Positions 27,620 to 35,900 of a stretch of DNA of 64,000 nucleotides are shown one piece after another. The notes under the pieces were generated by a model. That model was not told where the DNA came from and did no database searches. It was given only the letters and a program-made list of their open reading frames with translations. The DNA comes from an uncultured Kineothrix sp. (GTDB taxonomy: Bacteria > Bacillota > Clostridia > Lachnospirales > Lachnospiraceae), in contig CAJUSR010000003.1 in the NCBI GenBank assembly GCA_910588855.1, positions 62,001-126,000 of the forward strand, read 5' to 3'. How positions within the stretch are numbered: the first letter of the stretch is position 1; the number at the start of each line of letters is the position of its first letter. Position numbers and translations under genes: made by a program.

Positions 27620-29536
27620 ATGGGAATTGGAGTGGTAAAAGGCAGAGTAAAAGAGTTATCTTATTATATTTTTTTCGGATTGATGGTTTTGGCGAAGGGG
27701 CTTGGGCTTGACAGCGGGAACAGACTTTATTATTTGTTAAGTGCTATTGCATGTATTTGCGTAGGCTGCAAACTGGTTCTCACAAAATATAATTATAGGC
27801 AGTTAGGAGCTATGGCGTTGTTATGCGTGATAGCTTTTGTTGCATATAGAAATTCAGGAAGGCTTGGGATTATACTTACGGTGCTTGCGGTCATCGGTCT
27901 GAAGGATATGGATATCAGGAAACTATTCCGGCTGGGACTTGTTATTTACGGATCTGCGTTTGCTTTAACGGTATGGATGGCGAAAACCGGTATTAGGCTG
28001 AATCCGTTGGATGTGCATGTAAAAGGGGGAACAGAGGTAATCCGATGGGGGATGGGCTATAGCACCGGAAATATTTTCCATGTTTCATACTTTATTTTGA
28101 CCGTATTTTTTTGCTATACATGGGAAAAGCGTTATGGAATTAAGCGGTTCCTTTTGCTGATGACCGGAAATCTTATTGTATTTCTCTTTTCTTTTAGTTA
28201 TACGGGTATTATTGTAACGACATTTTATTTGATTTTGAACTTTTATGCGGTAAAAAGGAAAAGGCTTTGTATGGCAGAACGTGTGGTATGCCAGCTTCCT
28301 TTGCCTTTATGTTTGATTTTTTCGTTTGCTGCTCCATTTTTACTGGACAATCCATTTGTACAGGAATTGAATAACATGATGCAGGCGAGACTGGCTTTTT
28401 CTTTCTATTATTTAAAAAATCAGCCAATTACCCTATTTGGAACAAGGATGAAAGATGTTCCTCATTTTTGGATTATTATGGACAATGGTTATGTTTATAT
28501 CTTTATGACATTTGGAATAGTAGCGTTTGTGCTGCTATGTGCAGGCTATGCGATGTTGATTGCAAAATACAGCGGGATATGGGGATGTCGTCGGAAAGCG
28601 GGATATGGAAAAAAAACCGGACGCAGCGGTATTGGAGGAGAAGAAGGGGATGCAGGCAGGCTTGTGGAGGAAGAAAGGCTTCAGGAATTGGCAATTATTT
28701 TTTCCTTCTTGCTGTATGGGATTATGGAACAGTTTATTTCCAATGCCTTTATGAATCTGTCGCTGTTGTTTCTGGGAGAGGCACTGTTTGGGGCTTGCAG
28801 GGCAGAAAGGCCAATGGAAAACAAATGGGGGAACCGGGAGCTTGGCGCCCGGCAATGGATTTGCTGTGGGGGGATAGGATGCATAGCCGCCGCTGCGTAT
28901 CTTGTAATCGTTCCGGCAACGGAGTTCATAAAAGTACCGTTGGATTCTTTGATGTACGTGGATGCATGGAGTGCAGAAATCAAAGTGGAAAATGGGGAAA
29001 ATACGAAGGAAGCCTTAAAAGAGGTGATGAACCGCTGTAAACTTTTGACGCAGCAGCCTGAGGCAGTGGAGAATGCCATCCGTAATGCGGGATTGGAAGG
29101 AAAGCTGTCAGTGGAGGATGCAGTAGCAGCTATGGAATATTCTATCCCTATACCAGTGCAAAGCAGCCGCAATTATGACAGGTTCCGCGTTAGGATGTTG
29201 GAATTGTATTGTGGTATGACGGAAGACGAATATGGCCTGTTCATGACGCAGCTTATGCAAATGGCAGGAGGGGCGGAAGGCAGTATCCTGGAACCGGAAA
29301 ATGTATCTATTTACCGTGAGAGGGTCTGGAAAAGCACCGGGGAAGACAGGATTGAACACATAAGCGGAGAAAAGGCATATATGGTGGAAAAAAATGGCAG
29401 CATAGCAAAGTTAGAACATTTACGAAGCGGCATATTTTATGGAGTAGCGGCAAGCGTAGTCTTTGTGCTGCTGGCTTCCCTGTATCCTTTAATTACAAAT
29501 AGATTTTATATGGGCGCTATCCGACATGAAAAATAA
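27620..29536 (+). CDS. Multi-pass membrane protein, second Wzy-like polymerase candidate
   Basis: A 638-residue relative of the protein at 1202: LAKGLGLDSGNRLYYLLS, LTKYNYRQLG, RWGMGYSTGNIFHVSYF and FSFSYTGIIVTTFYL all have counterparts there. About ten membrane segments fill residues 10-400. It has a longer C-terminal outside region (roughly 445-605) of helical, charged sequence before a last anchor. It starts immediately after the Ugd stop. The pair suggests either two polymerising steps or two merged clusters. Function is inferred from topology and context only. Confidence 0.6.
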   Translation: MGIGVVKGRVKELSYYIFFGLMVLAKGLGLDSGNRLYYLLSAIACICVGCKLVLTKYNYRQLGAMALLCVIAFVAYRNSGRLGIILTVLAVIGLKDMDIRKLFRLGLVIYGSAFALTVWMAKTGIRLNPLDVHVKGGTEVIRWGMGYSTGNIFHVSYFILTVFFCYTWEKRYGIKRFLLLMTGNLIVFLFSFSYTGIIVTTFYLILNFYAVKRKRLCMAERVVCQLPLPLCLIFSFAAPFLLDNPFVQELNNMMQARLAFSFYYLKNQPITLFGTRMKDVPHFWIIMDNGYVYIFMTFGIVAFVLLCAGYAMLIAKYSGIWGCRRKAGYGKKTGRSGIGGEEGDAGRLVEEERLQELAIIFSFLLYGIMEQFISNAFMNLSLLFLGEALFGACRAERPMENKWGNRELGARQWICCGGIGCIAAAAYLVIVPATEFIKVPLDSLMYVDAWSAEIKVENGENTKEALKEVMNRCKLLTQQPEAVENAIRNAGLEGKLSVEDAVAAMEYSIPIPVQSSRNYDRFRVRMLELYCGMTEDEYGLFMTQLMQMAGGAEGSILEPENVSIYRERVWKSTGEDRIEHISGEKAYMVEKNGSIAKLEHLRSGIFYGVAASVVFVLLASLYPLITNRFYMGAIRHEK

Positions 29537-29540
29537 AAAC

Positions 29541-29569
29541 TTGTATATGATATAAAAAGTATGTATGAT
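29541..29569 (+). promoter_or_regulatory. Candidate sigma-A promoter before the last GT4 gene of Region 1
   Basis: TTGTAT (29541-29546), a 17-base spacer and TATGAT (29564-29569), about 55 bases before the next ATG. It lies in the only sizeable gap (88 bases) in this part of the operon. Confidence 0.4.
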
Positions 29570-29624
29570 AAATGGATGCAGTAAGCCGAATCAGTAGAAT
29601 AGAAAAGGATTTTGGAGAAGAACG

Positions 29625-30776
29625 ATGAGAATAGCAATTGATTTGACTTCTCTGGCAGATAATTTTTCGGGGATTGAAAGATATGCCATGAATATTGCCA
29701 GAGGATTGATTGATTTGGATATAAATGGAAAGAACACATATATCCTTTTATTTAAAAGGAAAATCCATCCGGGCTTTGAGCAATATCGGGGGAAGAAAAA
29801 TGTGGTTTTTAAAGTATGGGAAGGACAGAATAAGTTATTGTTCGCGCAAGTGCTTCTGCCGTTTCACCTTTATGGAGTGAGGGCGGATGTTTTTCTCTTT
29901 CTGGCATTCCAAAGCCCTATTTTATTTTGGCATAAGGGGATTTATAATACAATCCATGATTTGACCTGTTGGGATTGCCCGGAGACGATGAAGAAACATA
30001 TGGAATGGTATTTTAAACTTTCTATCCGAAATGCACTGTGGGTCAGCAGGAAAATTATTACCATTTCGGAATTTACGGGAAAAAGGATACGGAAAAAATT
30101 CCATTACAGCAAGGAAAAAATCATTCTTGCCTATTGCGGCATTTCGGAAGTGTTTATGGATTATGCCAAAGGGCAGAAAGTTCCCCTGTCAAAGGAGGAA
30201 ACGGATAAGAGGCTGGAAATCCGGCATAAATATCATTTGCCGGAACAGTATCTTCTTTGTCTGGCTACGCTGGAGCCGAGGAAAAACCTTCCTTTTTTGG
30301 TAGAAGCTTATGTGGAGCTGCAGGAAGAAGAAGCCTTGGGCATCCCGCTGGTGTTGGCGGGAAGGAAAGGCTGGAATATGGATGAGTTTTTAAACCGGAT
30401 TGAGGAGGTTTACAGAAGGAAAATCATCGTAACAGGGTTTATTGATGACAAAGATTTGCCGTATGTCTACCACATGGCGGATTGTTTTATTTTCCCTTCA
30501 ATATATGAGGGGTTTGGGATGCCGCCGCTGGAAGCGATGGCGGTAGGTACGATGGTGATATCTTCCGATGCGGCATCGCTGCCGGAGGTTCTTGGAAAAG
30601 CAGCTTCTTATTTCCGGCTGGGGGATAAACAGGGGCTTAAGGAAAAGATGCGGCTTGGCATCCGCCAGAAGACCCCGGATGTATCGGTGGAAGAGGTGAA
30701 AAGGCGGATTGGCATGTTTCAATGGGAGGCATCGGCAAAAAAAATTGCAAGGGAAATTGATAAAGGGCGTAAGTAG
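29625..30776 (+). CDS. GT4 glycosyltransferase (mannosyltransferase-like)
   Basis: A 383-residue GT-B enzyme. MRIAIDLTSLADNFSGIERY at the N-terminus and IHDLTCWDCPETM in the first half are the pattern of the GT4 group often annotated as mannosyl- or rhamnosyltransferases. The second half has CLATLEPRKNLPFLVEAY, FPSIYEGFGMPPLEAMAVG and SDAASLPEVLG. It is the last gene before a strong terminator. Preceded by TTGGAGAAG. Donor is inferred only from family resemblance. Confidence 0.87.
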   Translation: MRIAIDLTSLADNFSGIERYAMNIARGLIDLDINGKNTYILLFKRKIHPGFEQYRGKKNVVFKVWEGQNKLLFAQVLLPFHLYGVRADVFLFLAFQSPILFWHKGIYNTIHDLTCWDCPETMKKHMEWYFKLSIRNALWVSRKIITISEFTGKRIRKKFHYSKEKIILAYCGISEVFMDYAKGQKVPLSKEETDKRLEIRHKYHLPEQYLLCLATLEPRKNLPFLVEAYVELQEEEALGIPLVLAGRKGWNMDEFLNRIEEVYRRKIIVTGFIDDKDLPYVYHMADCFIFPSIYEGFGMPPLEAMAVGTMVISSDAASLPEVLGKAASYFRLGDKQGLKEKMRLGIRQKTPDVSVEEVKRRIGMFQWEASAKKIAREIDKGRK

Positions 30777-30789
30777 TGTATGGAATATG

Positions 30790-30835
30790 CAGGCGGAAGC
30801 TTTCTTTTTATAAGAAAATCCGCCTGTAATTTTTT
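30790..30835 (+). terminator. Intrinsic terminator closing Region 1
   Basis: CAGGCGGA (30790-30797) pairs with TCCGCCTG (30819-30826), with an inner TTTCTT/AAGAAA extension, and is followed by TAATTTTTT. It lies 14 bases after the GT4 stop. Confidence 0.85.
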
Positions 30836-30884
30836 GCGTTTCTTTGTATAGTAGGATTCTTTTTTACGCAACTATCACCATAGG

Positions 30885-30899
30885 AAGGAAACATTCCTT
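30885..30899. promoter_or_regulatory. Palindrome upstream of the XRE regulator, possible operator
   Basis: AAGGAA-ACA-TTCCTT is an exact 6-bp inverted repeat about 135 bases before the regulator's ATG. A looser TTCC...GGAA copy follows at about 30910-30922. Autoregulation by the XRE protein is a guess from position. The rest of the 257-base gap holds no gene I can see. Confidence 0.35.
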
Positions 30900-31033
30900 G
30901 TAGTTTGTTCCTTGTTGGAAAAATTTGTAGTAAGTTAGTAAAAAAGTCAAAAGCAACGGAACAAGGGAAAGGCTGTCTGTGCTGTTGCAACCGTGTGATG
31001 TGAGGGGTGAGTCTGGGTACGGGGGAATACATA

Positions 31034-31366
31034 ATGGATAAAGCATGCTATGACGCTATCGGGAGGCGGATTCGCTATGTAAGGTATGGCAAGAAGCTGA
31101 CGCAGGAGCAGGTTGCGGAACGGGCTGAAATTTCAGCAAATTATTTGAGCAGGATTGAAAACGGAACGGCCAGATTTAGCTTGGATGTGCTGATTCAGTT
31201 AATCAATGCACTGGATGTCAGTGCGGATTATCTTCTTTTGGACGTAATTAAAAAGAAGGAAAGGGAAGGTATGGATATTCAGAATTACGGTAAAATGCCG
31301 GAAGCACAGATTGAATTTATTAATCAATTCATCGGTTTGGCCGGGCAATATCATATTTTAAAATGA
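31034..31366 (+). CDS. XRE-family helix-turn-helix regulator
   Basis: A 110-residue protein with a Cro/CI-type HTH in residues 8-65: IGRRIRYVRYGKKLTQEQVA, then AEISANYLSRIENG and LDVLIQLINALDVSADYLL. The C-terminal 40 residues are short and have no known ligand domain. ATG 31034 is preceded by GGGGGA; an upstream TTG-type start at 31007 has no ribosome site. Its stop overlaps the ATG of the carboxyltransferase gene, so it is co-translated with the polyketide cassette and probably controls it. Confidence 0.88.
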   Translation: MDKACYDAIGRRIRYVRYGKKLTQEQVAERAEISANYLSRIENGTARFSLDVLIQLINALDVSADYLLLDVIKKKEREGMDIQNYGKMPEAQIEFINQFIGLAGQYHILK

Positions 31367-32922
31367 AAACAATAAATACAATAAATATATGTGAAAAGCA
31401 GCATAGAAAAGGGAAATTGCATATAGAAGAGAAGATAGGGCTTTTATTTGACAAAGGAAGTTTCCGCACATTGGGAGAAAACGGAGCATGTGGTTTTGAA
31501 AGTATAGTGACGGGGTATGGAACGGTGGAAGGCCGGAAAATATACATGTATGCCCATAATTCTTCTATTAGGGGCGGTACGGTAGGATTGAAGGAGGGAA
31601 GGCGGATACGGAATCTCATCGTTCAGGCTGTTAAGCATGGCAGGCCAGTGGTTGGGATACAAGATTCAGGGGGCGCCCGCATTCAGGAAGGCATTTTGGC
31701 TCTTACCGGATATGGGGAAGTGTTAAAAGCCCATGCGATGGCAGCCGGTGTGGTGCCTCAGGTTATGATTATAACCGGTACTTGTGCGGGAGGGGCAGCA
31801 TATGCGCCTGGGCTTGCCGATTTTACTTTTATGGCCAAGGACATAGGGTACATGTTTGTGACGGGACCGGGCGTAGTGGAGAAAAGCTGTGGGCAGAAAT
31901 GTACATTGGAAGAGGTGGGAGGAGCCCAAATGCATAGGGAACATTCGGGGGCAGCGCATTTTTGCTGCAAAAATGAAACGGAATGTTATGCACAGGTAAA
32001 AAGGCTTTTGCTTTATTTGTCAGATGTCATAGATGCAGGGAAATTATGGAAAAGCCTCCAAATAGGTAACTGGGTCCAAAAGCTGAAACACAATCTAATG
32101 GAAAAGAAAGCGGATAGCGAAAAAAAGGAATGCTGTGGGAACGATATGGTTTCCGGCTTAATGAAGATTGTGCCATCCAATGGGCGGAAAATTTATGATA
32201 TGTGTAAAGTAATAGAGCGGATAATGGATAAAGATAGTTTTCTGGAAATCAGGAAAGGTTTTGCCAGGAATATTGTTACCGGATTGGGGAAGATAGGAGG
32301 GCGGACAGTAGGCATCGTGGCAAACCAGCCTATGGAAGCGGCAGGGGCATTGGATTGCGATGCAGCCGTAAAAGGCGCTTCATTTGTCAGGTTCTGCGGC
32401 GCCTATGGGATTCCGGTGGTCACTTTGGCGGATACTCCCGGATTTCTTCCCGGGGTGAGGCAGGAGCAGGGCGGGATGATACGTCATGGTGCAAAACTAT
32501 TGTTTGCTTACGGGGAGGCGGACACGGTAAAGCTGACGGTAATTTTAAGGAAAGCTTATGGAGGCGCATATATATGTATGGGCAGCAAGGCATTGGGTAC
32601 AGATGCCGTATACGCATGGCCTGGGGCAGAGATTGCGGTGATGGGGGCAGAGTGCGCCATATCCATCCTCCATAAAAGGGAATTGGCACAGATGGGGGAA
32701 ACAGAAAAACAGGAATTTATAAAAGGGCGGGCAGCGGAATACCGGGAAACTTTTTTAAAAAGAAGTATGGAAAATGCCTTTGCTTATGGCTGTATAGACG
32801 GCTGGCTGGAACCGGAAGACACAAGGAGACAGTTGATAAATGACTTAAACTATTACGGGAAAAAAAGGAAAAGAGGAAAAAAAGGGAAAAAAGAAAGGGG
32901 ATACGGGCTGGTTCCCCTTTAA
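31363..32922 (+). CDS. Acyl-CoA carboxyltransferase (PccB/MmdA/AccD-like, fused N and C domains)
   Basis: A 519-residue carboxyltransferase with both crotonase-like halves. GIQDSGGARIQEGI, GTCAGGAAYAPGLADF, GPGVVEKSCG and the GGAQMHREHSG motif belong to the N half; NQPMEAAGALDCDAAVKGA, DTPGFLPGVRQEQGG, RKAYGGAYICMG and WPGAEIAVMGAE to the C half. It would transfer a carboxyl from biotin to an acyl-CoA, making malonyl- or methylmalonyl-CoA. No biotin carboxylase or carrier gene is next to it. ATGA overlap with the regulator and 12 bases before the polyketide synthase point to extender-unit supply. The acyl-CoA used is not readable. Confidence 0.88.
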   Translation: MKTINTINICEKQHRKGKLHIEEKIGLLFDKGSFRTLGENGACGFESIVTGYGTVEGRKIYMYAHNSSIRGGTVGLKEGRRIRNLIVQAVKHGRPVVGIQDSGGARIQEGILALTGYGEVLKAHAMAAGVVPQVMIITGTCAGGAAYAPGLADFTFMAKDIGYMFVTGPGVVEKSCGQKCTLEEVGGAQMHREHSGAAHFCCKNETECYAQVKRLLLYLSDVIDAGKLWKSLQIGNWVQKLKHNLMEKKADSEKKECCGNDMVSGLMKIVPSNGRKIYDMCKVIERIMDKDSFLEIRKGFARNIVTGLGKIGGRTVGIVANQPMEAAGALDCDAAVKGASFVRFCGAYGIPVVTLADTPGFLPGVRQEQGGMIRHGAKLLFAYGEADTVKLTVILRKAYGGAYICMGSKALGTDAVYAWPGAEIAVMGAECAISILHKRELAQMGETEKQEFIKGRAAEYRETFLKRSMENAFAYGCIDGWLEPEDTRRQLINDLNYYGKKRKRGKKGKKERGYGLVPL

Positions 32923-32934
32923 AAAGATAGGAGC

Positions 32935-35900
32935 ATGGAAATGAGGCAGGCGATGGACGAAGGAAGAGTTGCGGTAATCGGGATGGGATGCAGATATGCG
33001 GGTGCAAAAAACCCGGAGGAGTTATGGAGGATTTTGAAAAACGGAGAAGGGAAAAATGTGCCGATGGGTTTCCGTTTCCGGCAGTTTCAGGAATATTATC
33101 ATCCGGATAACCAGGCGGCGGGGAAATTCTATAATAACAGGGCATTTTTCCTGAAGGAAGACCTTTCGCTTTTCGATGCGGATTTTTTCAGGATTTCTTA
33201 TAAAGAGGCGAAACGGATGGATTATCAGCAGAGATTGCTGCTGCAAGTATCCTATGAAGCATTGCTGGATGCCGGGATGACAATAAACGGAAGCGGGGCA
33301 GGCGTTTTTATCGGTGCATTTATGCAGGATTTTTTAACCAATACCATGCAGAAAGAAAATTACGACAAGCTTTACGGGCACCATGCCACCGGTTCCAGCA
33401 TTGGTATGCTGGCGGCAAGGCTATCTTATTTTTATGATATCCACGGGCCCAGCATGGCGGTGGACACCGCATGTTCCTCTTCGCTGACCGCTTTGCATCT
33501 GGCGGCGGAAAGCATCCGCAGAGGTGATTGCCAGACGGCGCTTTGCGGCGGGGTAAATATAATGACGGAAATAGGGAACTTTATTACGTTGAGCAAAGGC
33601 GGCTTCTTATCCCGCAGGGGGATATCGTCCGCTTTTGGCAGGGAAGCGGACGGATATGCCAGAGGAGAAGGGGCAGGCGTACTTGTTCTGAAAGAATTAG
33701 GGCAGGCACTGCGGGATAATGATTCAATTTATTGTGAAATTATAAAAACGGCAATTAATCATGATGGCAATAAGAAAGGGGTCGCCTACCCCAACGGGGA
33801 AGCGCAGCAAAGGCTGCTATCCCATATTTATGGGGAAGACGGAGCCTCAATCGACGATATCGGTTATTTGGAGGCCCACGGAACGGGAACCCAGATAGGA
33901 GACAGGACGGAAACGGAAGCTTTACAAAGCGTGTTCGGGAAGAGGGAAAAGGTACTGCCCATCGGCTCTTTAAAAAGCAATATAGGGCATACGGAGGCAG
34001 CGGCAGGGATTGGGTCCGTCATAAAATCAATTTTAATCTTACAGCATGGGGAAATTCCGCCTACGCTCCATTGTGAAGAGAAAAATCCCAACATTCCTTT
34101 TGAAAGTTATAAAATCAGGCCGGTGGAAACGGCAGAATACATACAGCCGGCAAAAGACGGGAGAAGGTATATAGGAATCAATGGCTTTGGCTTCGGAGGG
34201 GCTAATGCCCATGCATATCTTGGCAGCCTGCCGGAAGACGGGAAACGGGAGGGGGCGGGAGAGGGCAAAGCGGCAGAAGAAAGCGGGCGTATCCTGTACC
34301 TTTCGGCGAACAGCGAGCTATCTTTACAGAATATAGCCAGCGATTATAAATATGCCATACAGGGCGGAAAACTGAAAAAAGAAGATTTGAAAGAAATATG
34401 CAGATGCGCCAAACAGCGCAGACCTCATAACCTGCCCTTCCGTCTGGCAGTATATGCGCCGGACAGGCTGCAATTGGCAAAGAATTTGACGGAATTTGAA
34501 AAGGGTGGGAAAAACAATGGTTGGTTGTGCAAGCAGAGGAATAAAAGCTATAAAAAACAGGCGGCGGTTTTTTCCGGCATGGGGAGTCAGAGAGAAAGTA
34601 TGGGCAAAGATTTGTACCGCAATTTTCCCGTTTTTAGGGAGCGGTTCTGTCAGTGCAGCAGGGAATATGAAAAATATTGCGATAGAAGTTTGAAAGAAGT
34701 AATCGAAAGTGAAACGATACCGGATTATTTTTATCGGGTCAGCTTTTTGCAGCCGTATCATTTGGCGTATCAAATATCCCTGTTTGCCCTTTTGCTATCC
34801 GAAGGGGTAGAGTTTTGCGGATGTGTGGGGCATAGTGCGGGGGAACTGGCTGCATTTTGCTGCAGCGGCATGTTGACGTTAGAGGAAACTTTCCGGATTG
34901 CATGGCATAGAGGGAGCTGCCAGGAACGGCTGCAGGGAAGGGGAAAGATGCTGGCGGTGAGGATGAGCCGGAAGGAAGCGGTTATGCTTTGCAAAGAAAG
35001 CGGGGGGCTGGTTTCCCTTGGTGTGGAGAACGGGGAAAATAGGGTTGTGCTGTCCGGCGATTTGCAGGTGTTAGAAGAAATCAAGAAACAGTGGGGCGGC
35101 AAACTGCTGAAAGGTTCCGTAGCATACCATAGCTGGCAGATGGATGAAGTGGAGGAAAAATTCCGGCAGTCGCTACAGGAAAGGGAGAGGAATGGGGATA
35201 AGCAAGCCCAAAATGTTGTGGAATGTATTACAGAAGACATTGTGGTAAATGCCGAAGCGGAAATTGCCTTATATTCTACCGTATACGGGGAGCGGATGGA
35301 AGAGGGTACATATGACGCAGGCTATTGGTGGAGGAACATAAGGGATACGGTGGAATTTTCAAAAACATTAAAAGCGATGAAACGAGATGGGTTCGATTCC
35401 TTTGTGGAAATCGGGGCAGCTCCTGTACTGATGCCTTTTATTGCAGAAGAATTTTATGACAGGGATTTTAGCTGTATTGCGGTTTCGCCGGGAAAGGGCG
35501 AGGAGCCGGAAGCAGAATGTTTCTACAGGGCGATGATGCAGGCTTATGTGAACAGGGTGCCCATGCATTATCGGGCAAAGGAAAATAAATGCAGGAATCT
35601 TCCGCTTCCGGGCTACCGATGGGATAAAAAAAAGCTTCCTGTAGAGATACCGGATAGAGAATGGAAGGAACCGGATATCTTTCTCGGGCGGGAAGCGGGG
35701 CTTCCGTTGGACATTTGGAAGAACAGGTTGAATTTAGCAAGCCATGATTGGCTGAAAGGTCATAAAGTGGAAGGGGAGTATTATCTGCCGGCAGTATTTT
35801 ATGCAGCTATGCTTAGGGAAGCAGGAATAAAGGAGTGGGAGAATATGGAAATCCTTCGTCCGGTGATTATGCATCCGTGGAGGGATACTTTATTCAGCTT

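Noticed and set aside
31363..32922. Carboxyltransferase as part of primary fatty acid synthesis
   Set aside because: It is a fused PccB/MmdA-type protein overlapping the XRE regulator and next to the polyketide synthase, with no AccA, AccB or AccC genes beside it.
35616..35632. A8 run in the polyketide synthase gene as a possible switch or error
   Set aside because: The gene is intact across it over 5.2 kb. It is useful as evidence that homopolymers are not generally miscounted in this sequence.
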